NCBI RefSeq assembly: GCF_014529535.1
Contig: NW_023503456.1
Span: forward strand, 2,492,133 to 2,556,132
Direction: 5' to 3'
DNA from: Bradysia coprophila
Taxonomy: Eukaryota; Arthropoda; Insecta; Diptera; Sciaridae
DNA length: 64,000 nucleotides
Shown here: positions 1-9,608 of the stretch, piece by piece
Layout: the number at the start of each line of letters is the position of its first letter
Position numbering within the stretch: the first letter of the stretch is position 1
Program-made: the position numbers and the translations under genes
The notes under the pieces: model-generated
Told to the model about the DNA's origin: nothing
Database searches by the model: none
Seen by the model: the letters and a program-made list of their open reading frames with translations, nothing else

Positions 1-124
1 TGAGGGATGGCAAAATACTAGTCTCTTTCAAAAATATGGACTGGCTGGGATTGTTGAAATGTTGAAAAAGTGGAATATGCGACAAAATCGACAGACCGTC
101 TAGTGCGAAGAAATTATAGGAAAT

Positions 125-440
125 AGTATTTTTCATGCTTCATACGAGAGCCGAGAGTAGAAATGTCAATTTTGAATTATAGATCATTTTCATGACCTTG
201 TAAACGTCAGACACGATCCCAACTGTCAGACATGTCGAAAAATATCGAATGAATTGAACGAACGATTTTCATATAAAAATCAGTAAATTGAACGCAGTTA
301 ACGTCAATTAATTGAGGTTAAGGACTACTTGACGAAAAATTAAGTGGGGTTACGTTGACATGTACCGTATAATGAAAATCATCTATGGCGAAAGTAAAAT
401 TGACATTTCTTCACTTTCGGCTCGCGTATGAAGCATGAAA
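125..440. repeat. Fold-back element at the left edge
   Basis: Inverted ends TTTTTCATGCTTCATACG (about 130) and CGTATGAAGCATGAAAAA (about 427), with further inner matches (AAATGTCAATTTT). The interior 190-380 recurs inverted at 58985-59165. Confidence 0.8.
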
Positions 441-1641
441 AACTTAATACGTCACGCGAAATTGAAATGTCATTGTGACGTAAATAACTATTTCACACCT
501 AGTACCTGAAAAGTGCGACTTGGTCGGATATTAGCAACATGATTTTATCTATTGTTAGCTGAAATGGTTGAAATATTCATAATTTTCAAGCAAAACACAT
601 CAGCACAAAATCCTGTTACATATGATCGTAGTAGGATTCTGTCAATTGCGTGCGCATAAGTTGCTATATTGGTTATATGCATAAAGTATATAACTAAATA
701 TATAAACTTGCTGAAAATTATGAATTTTTTCAACATACAGTAGATAAAGTTTAATTGTTCTGTACTTCTCAGAGAGAGGTATTTGCGGCCAAGAATAGTA
801 TTTTTCGTACCAAGACAGAAAATGACGATTTTTCCAGCACAAGTAGGTGACAAGCTGTCATTCACATGTGTATTCTAATTATTCTATCTCACCACAGACA
901 TACCACCTTATCATTTCTTCTCTGGTTCTTACCAATGTAAAACATGATCGTGAAATCCTGACTTTCAGTCAAGGGAGCAATAATGCGAAAAAGTCGTTAG
1001 CAGTGGATCCATGCAAAGTTAATCACATTTCCATATCAAAGTACAATCCGTGAATGATAAAAGGTACAACAAAAGTGAACTCGAATCAGCTACAAACGTA
1101 AAATAAAAATCAAAAGACTTCACCTACTACAACATGCATGCTTACAACAAAAAAAAAATTCAATCACCGAAAGGCAAATATACTCTAACATTATACATGT
1201 TCACCTTATTGTGAGATCAGTTAACGAGGTGATTCATAACTCAGTGGTCTTTTTATGAGGGTTTTTCTTGCATGTCACAACACGAAAAGGTGCACAAATT
1301 TCTTGAAATTTTGTGTGTATGTGTTTGTGTGATCATTTTATCATCGTAAAAATAAATTGTTGAGAGAAGTTACTGAGAAAGTGTTTGTGAAATTAATAGG
1401 AAATTAAGCAGAAATTTTTTGTAGAGAGATTGCGCTGACACCATTACGGTTTAGGTCAGATTTCAGTAAAAAGTATAGCTGTGCTCAGATTAAAAAAAAA
1501 AAACAATCTCAAGGGTTAAGAAGGGTTTCCCCCTAAGAAAAATCAGCAGTTTATCGAAATTTGCATGCATTGACTTTTCTCGGGACTGGTCAAACGGCTA
1601 CAACCAAATCTATTTTTTATTGATAGCTAGCACATTTGTCT
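441..1641. other. Intergenic, no gene seen
   Basis: A+T-rich DNA with poly(A) runs and short chance ORFs. No splice-linked coding, RNA gene or known element recognised. Confidence 0.5.
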
Positions 1642-1766
1642 TAAGGTCCCTGACCGTGATGTGCGGATGCGAAAACCTGATCGTGATTTGCTTATGCACA
1701 TGTAAAATAAAATATACCGCAAATCACGGTTATGTTGGATCTTGATTTGCGGTAAAATTTGTATGA

Positions 1767-3095
1767 CGCTTTCTTCTTCTTTTTCAGCCTGTTTCGATCC
1801 ACTGCTGGATGTAGGCCTCTCCAACTTCTTTCCATTTCGTACGATCCATTGCCATTTGCTGCCAGTTTGTACCTGCAATATTCTTAATTCCGTTTGTCCA
1901 TCTCTCTGGTGGTCTACCTGTAGCTCGTCTTTTATATGGTCGCCAGTTCATGATCTTTTTGGTCCAACGTTCGTCTGTCCTTCTTGCAATATGTCCCGCC
2001 CAGCTCCATTTCAGAGATGCTATTCTTTCCATGACATCAACGACCCTGGTTTGTTGTCGAATCCATTGATTCGTCATTCTGTCTCTGAGTGTTATTCCAA
2101 GCATACTCCGTTCCATGGCTCTTTGTGTCACTCTCAATTTATCTTCGGATGCTTTTGTTAAAGTTAACGTTTCCGCTCCATAAGTGAGCACTGGAAGGAC
2201 ACAAGTGTCGAAAACTTTGCGTTTCAGACTATTATTCATTTTGCTTTTGAAAATTAGTCTGAGTTTTCCGAACGCTGCCCATGCAAGACCAATCCTACGT
2301 CTTATTTCTGCAGTTTGGTTGTCCAGACCTAACTTCAGTTTATGTCCTAGATATACATAGCTGTCGACTCGTTCAATGACAGTGTCACCAATTTTGATTT
2401 CTCTATCGTCCCCGATGTTGGTCATGACTTTTGTTTTCGATAAGTTCATCTTGAGGCCAACTTTGCTCGCCTCTTCACTTAACTGTTGTAGCATAAGCTG
2501 AGCCTGACCTAGATTCGCTGCTATCGGTACAATGTCATCAGCGAAGCGTAGATTGCTCAGGTACTCTCCATTTATCTTTATTCCCATTTTACTCCAGTTT
2601 AACTTCCTAAAAATACTCTGTAGAATCGCCGTGAATAATTTCGGTGAAATGGTGTCACCCTGCCTTACACCTCGGCCAATTCTGAATTTCTCCGTGCTCT
2701 TATGAAGTTTTATACATGAAGTAGCATTTTTGTACACATATCGAATTGTGTTGGAGTACCTTGAGTCTACTCTACATTCGTCTAATGCGTCCAATATCGA
2801 CCATGTTTCCACTGAATCGAAAGCTTTTTCGAAGTCTATGAATAGCAAGACTATGTCGATGTTGTATTCACGACACTTCTCAATAAGCGTTCTCATCACC
2901 TGCAAATGGTCGTTTGTGCTGAAACCAGATCTGAAAGCAGCTTGTTCAACAGGTTGGTAGAAGTCGAACTTGTTAGTGTTCCTCTTCGTAATGATTTTCA
3001 TAAACAACTTGTAGAGTGTTGACAATAGGCTTATGGGTCGGTAATTTTCCAGCTTTGTTATACGCTTTAGATACCTCCAAATATCGGTCTCTATT
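1767..3095 (-). mobile_element. 5'-truncated RTE-clade non-LTR retrotransposon, copy 1
   Basis: Contains the ORF at 1784-3025 and in-frame coding sequence upstream to about 3095 (KLENYRPISLLSTL), after which similarity to reverse transcriptase ends. The 3' end is GAAAAAGAAGAAGAAA, the short microsatellite-like tail usual in the RTE clade. It shares its 3' two-thirds with copy 2 at 19203-19900 on the opposite strand. Confidence 0.85.
1784..3025 (-). CDS. RTE-clade reverse transcriptase, C-terminal part
   Basis: 413 aa from the first Met; the real frame begins further upstream. RT motifs: LLFIDFEKAFDSV (61-72), GRGVRQGDTISP (118-128), and the catalytic FADD box (161-164, here FADDIVPIA). The C-terminal half has the RTE-type thumb and tail (ADETL-like GAETLTLT, GRPPERWTNGI, AGTNWQQMAMDRTKW). 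No endonuclease domain is present. The ORF is uninterrupted, suggesting a young insertion, but 5' truncation makes it inactive. Confidence 0.88.
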   Translation of the reverse strand: MSTLYKLFMKIITKRNTNKFDFYQPVEQAAFRSGFSTNDHLQVMRTLIEKCREYNIDIVLLFIDFEKAFDSVETWSILDALDECRVDSRYSNTIRYVYKNATSCIKLHKSTEKFRIGRGVRQGDTISPKLFTAILQSIFRKLNWSKMGIKINGEYLSNLRFADDIVPIAANLGQAQLMLQQLSEEASKVGLKMNLSKTKVMTNIGDDREIKIGDTVIERVDSYVYLGHKLKLGLDNQTAEIRRRIGLAWAAFGKLRLIFKSKMNNSLKRKVFDTCVLPVLTYGAETLTLTKASEDKLRVTQRAMERSMLGITLRDRMTNQWIRQQTRVVDVMERIASLKWSWAGHIARRTDERWTKKIMNWRPYKRRATGRPPERWTNGIKNIAGTNWQQMAMDRTKWKEVGEAYIQQWIETG

Positions 3096-3450
3096 GAATT
3101 TCATATAAAATACCACAAATCACGGACACCATAACGCAAATCTCGATCCAATAAAAAAAAAAAACTTAGTTAAAGAATTTCTTTAAATATCGATTAATTT
3201 TTGATTAATTGCGAAGCCAAATGTTCAATCTTCATAATAAAGTCTACCATTACTCCTGGATGTCAAAGGATTTCAAGAAAACGACGTACAAAGTTAAAAA
3301 TTGTCACAATACCACAAATCACGGTCAAGGACCTTACATTTTTCAGAAAGGATTCTGTTGAAACGATTTCATGGAAAATAAAATACGAAACGAGCCTTAA
3401 GAGGCAAATATAAGCTAATACCATTTGGCTGAGAGTTCCGAAAAAATAGA

Positions 3451-3933
3451 CCCAACAAAAATCTCTTCGAGAAAAGTGTGACGCAGTTTTTGAAGTACAA
3501 TTTCTAAAATGAATGATATCGCTAGAGTTGACGCTTTCAGCAATTAAATTTTACACCTAATTAGTTCAAACAAGCTGGCTTAGTTTTTCTCATCATCTGC
3601 CAAATAATTTTTACAAAAAAAAAATTTGACTGGAAACAACCAAAATTTTACCAAAAAAATCTGCGTCGCATGTGGCAGATAAATTTTCTTGCTGGTCTGT
3701 TCCTGAACATCTTTGCGACGCAGTTTTTTTTGGTAAAATTTTGGTTGTTTCCAGTCAATTTTTTTTTTGTAAAAATTATTTGGCAGATGATGAGAAAAAC
3801 TAAGCCAGCTTGTTTGAACTAATTAGGTGTAAAATTTAATTTTTGCGTAACGAAGCTGAAAGCGATATCATTCATTTTAGAAATTGTACTTCAAAGACTG
3901 CGTCACACTTTTCTCGAAGAGATTTTTGTTGGG
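3451..3933. repeat. 483-bp palindrome, head of composite family A
   Basis: Arms begin CCCAACAAAAATCTCTTCGA and match their complement to 3933, with centre near 3690. The left arm has a small extra block (CTAGAGTTGAC) relative to the right. No TSD is evident. It is followed at once by the 18-bp minisatellite. Confidence 0.85.
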
Positions 3934-3989
3934 ATATCAGTCGTTTTAGAAGTTTTAGAATACAGCTTTTTATAACAGTTTATAACAGA

Positions 3990-4335
3990 AATTCGCAAAT
4001 TTGGCGAAATTCGAAAATATGACGAAATTCGAAAATTTAACGAAAATCGAAAATTTAACGAAAATCGAAAATTTGTCGAAAATCGAAAATTTGTCGAAAA
4101 TGTGACGAAAATCGAAAATTTGACGAAAATCGAAAACTTGACGAAATTCGAAAATTTGACGAAATTTAACGAAAACCGAAAATTTAACGAAAATCGAAAA
4201 TTTGACGAAATTTGAAATTTGACGAAAATTGAAAATTTGACGAAAATCGAAAATTTGACGAAATTCGAAATTTGACGAAATTCGAAAATTTGACGAAAAT
4301 CGAAAATTTGACGAAATTCGAAAATTTGACGAAGA
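3990..4335. repeat. 18-bp minisatellite, consensus GACGAAAATCGAAAATTT
   Basis: About 19 units with variants (AAATTCG for AAAATCG, TTTAACG for TTTGACG). The open frames through it are repeat artefacts (recurring six-residue peptides), not genes. The same unit recurs at 7680-7940 (inverted), 12958-13045, 33210-33305 and loosely at 40980-41060. Confidence 0.9.
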
Positions 4336-4339
4336 AAGT

Positions 4340-4851
4340 AATTCTCTATCTGCCACCATTCAAAAATATCTCCAAAACCCCAATTGACCCACCCATTTCC
4401 AACTTTCGACATTTTTCACATATGCCCCTCTGTTCTACTCGTAAAACTCTGAGACTTTGCCGAAGAAAGTAACTCTCTATCTTTCATAACCCAAAAAAAT
4501 ATTAGTCCTTTCATCCTACGCTCGAGTAGCTCAAAATTTGGTCACTCTAATCACTCTAGCTCAAGCGAATCTGCCCCGATTTTTTAAATTATTTTTTTTT
4601 TCGAATCGTGTTACGAATACCTTTCATTTGATGGGTCGCACGCCTCTGTAGGTTTCAATACAGCTAAGCTACAGCCGAAAACGCGTTCCCGACCCTCGAA
4701 AACCACACTCAGAAACCACTTCGAGGCCAATAAAACAAAATTCTGGTTTTTCCTGGGGTAATGGCGTATCACAATTTCATTTTTATGCCAACCCTGAGGT
4801 TCCTGCAAAATTTCATGGAGATTGGCTGACTAGTTTCCGAGATCGACCGTC

Positions 4852-4941
<90 letters not shown>

Positions 4942-5260
4942 AAGAAACATACAGAGTAAGTTGAAAGATTTTGATTGTTTGGGAAAAGTCAATTTGGTGT
5001 ATTTTGTATGAAAAGTGACCAATTTCAAAACGATGTATCTCCGGCAATTTTAAACCTACATAGTCGAGTGATAGCTCGTTTTGCTCGTATTTGAAGCGCG
5101 AATAAGATAGAGTAGGATTTGTGGTGATACAGGCCAAAGGGTAGAAACTGAAATGTTCGGCTACATATAGTTGCCGCGTCTCAAAAAATTTTCTTCGTTC
5201 TTTTTTTGGAAGTTAGACTGCGTCAAGTCCTCCGCTAACGCTCCGGACATGATCTCGGAT
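4340..5260. repeat. Composite family A, distal part
   Basis: Spacer, GATA microsatellite and a tail starting near GTTGCCGCGTCTCAAAA and ending in GTCCTCCGCTAACGCTCCGG at about 5250. The tail has a short hairpin (GTCC...GGAC). The same order of blocks, without GATA, is found at 13250-13662, so palindrome, minisatellite and tail seem to move or be duplicated as one unit. Confidence 0.7.
4852..4940. repeat. (GATA)n microsatellite, about 22 units
   Basis: Perfect GATA tandem array. Related sequence at the second family A copy (13370-13385) has only CGATTGGTAG at this point, so the array expanded within this copy. Confidence 0.97.
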
Positions 5261-7349
5261 CATGCTTGCTAAAACACAAATAAACAGCAATGTATACGAG
5301 TGTTACCACTCCTAGAAAACTTTCTTGCTAAAACCGTTATAATTATACGCATCACATAGTCATGCATAATGAGGAAAAAATATAATCTAATTCCATGTTT
5401 GTTTTACCGAGAACCTAATTCATTAAAAAAGAACAATTGATCAGTGACGCGTGGCATTATGAAAATGAGTTTATTGTAATTGCTTTTGTGCCGTATTTTC
5501 TGAAATATCGCGTAAGTACAATTCCGGCAAAAGTTTAGTCATTCATAAATTACGTATTCATATGATGTACTACTTACCTTGCTGCCATTCGCTGAAAAAC
5601 TTTTTTTTAATGTATTTTCTATAATATAAAGTTTAATGTTTGTTTGTTTGCTTGTCTCTCTATAAGATCCCAGACTGAAACTCCTGGACACTTGGCATAC
5701 CAACTAATGCAGGAAAGTGAGGAAGAAAGCGCCAATTTGTTTTTTTTTGTACTTTCATGCGTTATTTGACGCGAGAATTTTGTTGAGTATTGGTCTTAGC
5801 AATCAAATTAATTTGTGTAATCATAGCAGTTCGACATAGAAGAAGTATGAGTCAGTCTAAATTGTACTTTTGATTTGGAGAACTTTCATTAAATTATTCC
5901 TTTTTTCTACCTGCTTTCGGCGCCCTCAACATGTAAAATCCATTACATAACTCTGGAGGAAAAGATGAAAAGTCTAATTTTTAGGTGTTAATCGACTTCA
6001 GTTACGCCTCGGATCAACAAAACTCACTTGAAAACTCTCATCTTCATCTTTTTATTCCTTTTTATGTAAAATACTATTAATTTTTCATTAATAAAATAAT
6101 ACCGAGCAAAGCCGGGTACACTAGTACTTATATAAATAAGAGTACATCCGCACGCATAAACAGCAATTATGTAAATTGTAGTGCAACCAAATTCATGGAA
6201 AACCATTATCAATTTTGTGTAACTGTGTGTTATGTATCAACAGGAAAAATGTGCACCGCACAGACGTCCCACATGTCTTCTTCAAGATTACCTTACCTTC
6301 AGATAGGTTCGCGCCACCAGCAATCTTTAAAAAAATAATTAGGGAATGTAACCGGGAGATTAAAACCGGGAAAACGCGAATAACCTGGTAAAAACAGACG
6401 AAGCATTGATGAAAATTTGCATTGTTTTAATTTTTGTTAAACGTCAAGAGTGACATTAGAACAATGCAAACTTTGATCGAAACAGATTCTCAATGCTTCG
6501 TCTGTTTTCAGACTTCTTACGTCCGGGATTTTTTTTGCATTTACCGATTAACCGCCCTTCAAGATTAAAGGATTTCTTAGTTTTCACTTTCCAATAATAC
6601 CTCGACCTCGAATGAAAGTTTTCTTCTAGTTTAACTCAGGCTCTATAGCCAAAGCCAAAGAAACTCCGCGAAATCATAGAAAATCCTTTAAATCCTTGAA
6701 AATTGAAAAAAAAAATCCTTGAAAATTTATCCAACTAAAATCAAATCAATAGAATAATCCTTGACAATCCTCATAGGATCGTCTTTTTGAAAATCCTTTG
6801 TCAACGAAATTTGCAAATATCCGCTAGTTCGAAGCAATGAATTAGCTTTCACACTATAATAAGCTTCACAGTGACGTATATTCCATCAAAAGTCTTCAAA
6901 GAGTTTGCAATTCGAATTACAGTCACGGAATTTTGAAAACCGACTCATTTTCTGTTTCTGTGTTTGACTTGAGTTTTTGATTTCTTCATATAAAAATACA
7001 TGCAAAATTGACAAAAAGCCAGTAAACCACAAAATGGAAACTGTGTCGGTTTTCAAAATTCCGTGATTGTACAAAAAGTCGATTGAGATGGACTATCCAA
7101 CTTTTCGCGAAATCAGTCCAGTAATGTGTCTTGAAAATAGTTAAGTGGGAGCTCTGAATGCACACAGATGATTGAACTGACACGAAAGTGTGTACGCAAC
7201 GCATTCCAAGCAAAAGTGCTTCGAATGACAGCTGCCAAATAGTCCTATTTTGTATGAAACATTTTTCAAGATTTTTTTACAGTGCCAAAATTTGTTCGCC
7301 TTCGGCTATGTCTGGAAACTTCTCACACTTTTAGTCCTAGGTACGAAAT
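5261..7349. other. Intergenic, no gene seen
   Basis: Only the short fold-back at 6385-6515 and an inverted pair around 6928-6960 and 7030-7066 (ACGGAATTTTGAAAACCGAC and complement) stand out. No coding signal. Confidence 0.5.
6385..6515. repeat. Short fold-back repeat
   Basis: CAGACGAAGCATTGA near 6397 and TCAATGCTTCGTCTG near 6491, with inner AAATTTGCATTGTT/AACAATGCAAACTTT. Flanking CCGGGA motifs may mark the edges (6355, 6523). Confidence 0.7.
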
Positions 7350-8310
7350 GTACTATTACCAACCTTTATACCTTTGTTCCTTTGTCACTTTGTTACAACG
7401 AAACTTTTGAATTTACCGGTGGATTTGGCTGAAATTTTCAGTGAATGTCAAGGACGTAATTTTAAGAAACTAATTTGAAGGAATTTTCATAAAAGCTTAT
7501 AATTTCGGAGCTATGAGCGTTTTAAGCTATTGAACTATAGGACCCATAACTCATAAAATGTGGCAGATAGAAAGTTCGTTTAAAAGACAAAGTTGTATAG
7601 TTTCACATTCTAGTCGACACGTGTTTCATGGTTTCCCTAAAAAGTCGCTTATCTTGTAGCTATGAGCGTTTTAAGTGCGTTAAATTTTCGATTTTCGCCA
7701 AATTTTCGATTTTAATCAAATTATTGATTTTCGTCAAATTTGCAATTTTCGTTAAATTTTTAAATTTCGTCAAATTATCGAATTTCGCCAAATTTTTTAT
7801 TTACGTCAAATTTTGGAATTCCGTCAAATTTTGGATTTTCGTCAAATTTTGGATTTTCGTCAAATTTTGGATTTTCGTCAAATTTTGGATTTTCGTCAAA
7901 TTTTTGAATTTAGTAAAATTTTCGATTTTTGTCAAATGAAAGCTGGAAGGTTGAGATGAAAGAGAAAGTTATATAGTTTTGTAAGAAGAATATTTTCGTT
8001 CAAACTGCACAATTTTACCCGAAAAATTTTAAGAAAGAAAATTATAAAAAAATGCGTCATAACTGGCAGATGTTGAGAAAGGAAAATTTTCATAATTGTG
8101 ATATATATTCTTTTAAAGAATGGAATTCAAACGGAAGAAAGCCAAATCATCTGCCACTTTTTGACGTAAATTTTGTTGCGTGTCAAATCTGTAAGCGTCA
8201 CCTACACCGATATCAGTTCTTTTGTAAGTGGATAACAGGACTTGCGTCACACCTCCACTGTAAGTGGTTTTGGGCGATGTATATTATGTATTTTTTTTTA
8301 AGATTTTTCA
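7350..8310. repeat. Composite family B, copy 1
   Basis: Matches the complement of 32550-33850: blocks GAGCTATGAGCGTTTTAAG, ACACGTGTTTCA, the 18-bp minisatellite (7680-7940), TGGCAGATGTTGAG, AACGGAAGAAAGC, and CTGTAAGTGGTTTTGGGCGA at the end. It encodes nothing convincing; open frames here come from the minisatellite. Confidence 0.8.
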
Positions 8311-8784
8311 AAATGGTGGAACACACTCCAATTTATTGAAGAATATTTGAATTATTCTTTCGGCAAAAAGTCGCAGAAATTTTTTGAGAATTTTTTTCAC
8401 AATTTTCAGTTACAGCCATCCATCGAGAGATGTAAATTACAGACAAAACTCACCGTCATACCCAAAAACTCTCCCCTAGCGTGCTTTAGATTTACTTTCC
8501 ATTAGAAAGAAGGCGTAACAAACAACAGGTGAAGTTGAAAAAAGTCAATACGAAAAGGAAGTTCCTGTTGGGCTCCAGTTAACAATTCCATTTTTGGATT
8601 TGGGTATGTGTACATCTCACATGCGTTGAAACCCGATGGACGAAAACAAAAATTGAACTTGAGATATAAATAAATTTTAGACCTACATCCAACTGTACGA
8701 TTGTCACAAGTTTACGCAACCAATTCATGCTCATTTATTCAAAAATAAAAATAAAATAAAATAAAAAAGCATAAAATTGTTAAC

Positions 8785-8867
8785 CGCAGACGGTAGGATT
8801 CGAACCTACGCTCCCAGAGGGAATCTGATTTCTAGTCAGACGCCTTAGACCGCTCGGCCACGTCTGC
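8785..8867 (-). tRNA. tRNA-Ser-AGA: tRNA-Ser (anticodon AGA)
   Basis: Cloverleaf on the minus strand: acceptor GCAGACG paired with CGTCTGC, A box TGGCCGAGCGG, anticodon stem TCTGA/TCAGA with loop CTAGAAA (anticodon AGA), a serine-type long variable arm, T arm GTAGG-TTCGAAT-CCTAC, and discriminator G. It is 83 nt, one base longer in the D loop than the 82-nt tRNA-Ser I recall from flies. T-rich Pol III terminator just downstream (T run at 8762-8767 read on the minus strand). Mature sequence identical to the copy at 11624. Confidence 0.96.
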
Positions 8868-9030
8868 TTTTGCGGCGGACGCCATGCACACCACTTTAAT
8901 GTGTTAGAGAGAGTAAAACCCTCTTAATAAATCGAAAAAAAAAACGGAGAGAGAAATTTATGTGAAGATGTGTGCAGAGCGACTCTCTCTACATTCATTC
9001 ATTCATTGACCATTGGAGCAATATAGTGAG
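8785..9030. repeat. Left arm of inverted duplication carrying tRNA-Ser
   Basis: The tRNA plus about 160 bp of its 5' flank matches 11480-11706 in inverted orientation: shared blocks include AACACATTAAAGTGGTGT, a CTCTCTC-rich stretch, AAATTTCTCTCTC and tandem ATTC/GAAT repeats near the outer edge. The two arms bracket the JHBP-like gene. Confidence 0.8.
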
Positions 9031-9349
9031 AATACATGTCGGTCAGTGTATAGTTCGTATAGGTTCAGTTGTCGTATTTATTATACCAAATCGATTTCGT
9101 CGTTGTAAATGTTGCTCATTGATTCGTTTTTGAAAATAGTTAGGAAATACATATCACAAATCCATCATCGCACACTGACTTTGGATTTTATAGGGTGGAT
9201 CATACCTGATGGTAAATATGCAGGTTCTATTAAGATAATTCTTCTGAAGTTCCTGTTAATTTAAAATTCTATTCATCAAAATAGGCAAACTGCAAAGACA
9301 TTTCATGGATATTTACCAGAGACTGGACCAGAGTGAAGTTATTTCACAG

Positions 9350-9525
9350 TAAAATAGAGCGCAAAGAATGAAGTACTGAAAACTGTAGCGCCCTCTACAC
9401 TACAGGCCAACCGAGGTTTCCTGATAATGCTATTCCACGGATGTAGTTTCCAGGAGGGAATTAAGTTAAAAGCCGGAATAAGTCTTGAATAATTTGGAAC
9501 AAGAAATTAACATTGGCCTAGACGA
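9350..9525 (+). repeat. Direct repeat, left copy, flanking the JHBP-like gene
   Basis: About 170 bp repeated in the same orientation at 11025-11190. Shared blocks include AAAGTACTGAAAA-like sequence, GGCCAACCGAGGTTTCCTGA, GTAGTTTCCAGGAGGGAATT and AACATTGGCCTAGACG. Similarity stops sharply after CTAGACG in both copies. It may be an unequal-crossover scar or copies of an unknown repeat. Confidence 0.8.
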
Positions 9526-9608
9526 TTTGATCGATCCAAGATCTGTATTTTCTTCCAATAAGTTCGATTCTTGTTTTGAAGTACTTAACATCTAACAACT
9601 GAATGATA

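Larger units (their letters stand above)
1642..3336. mobile_element. Mariner-like inverted-repeat element containing an RTE fragment
   Basis: Outer ends are inverted: TAAGGTCCCTGACCGTGAT at 1642 and its near-complement ending GGACCTTA at 3336, with TA at both edges as expected for a Tc1/mariner-type target duplication. Inside, the motif CCGCAAATCACGG or CCACAAATCACGG recurs near both ends (about 1715-1755, 3112-3150, 3310). No transposase ORF is seen; most of the interior is the RTE fragment, so this is a non-autonomous element that was hit by, or captured, a retrotransposon. Confidence 0.65.

Noticed and set aside
1742..2161. Plus-strand Cys-rich ORF at 1742-2161 and its counterpart at 19509-19814 (minus)
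   Set aside because: Antisense shadow of the RTE reverse transcriptase; the same shadow appears opposite both copies.
3903..4412. Long minus-strand ORFs of repeated Phe-Arg-Gln-Ile type peptides
   Set aside because: They are translations of the 18-bp minisatellite; the unit is a multiple of three, so several frames stay open by construction.
4769..5137. ORFs with repeated Leu-Ser-Ile-Tyr
   Set aside because: Translation of the GATA microsatellite, not a gene.
5165..5275. Helitron 3' end at the tail of family A
   Set aside because: The hairpin GTCC...GGAC is present, but the expected CTRR terminus and matching 5' TC end could not be placed consistently in both copies.
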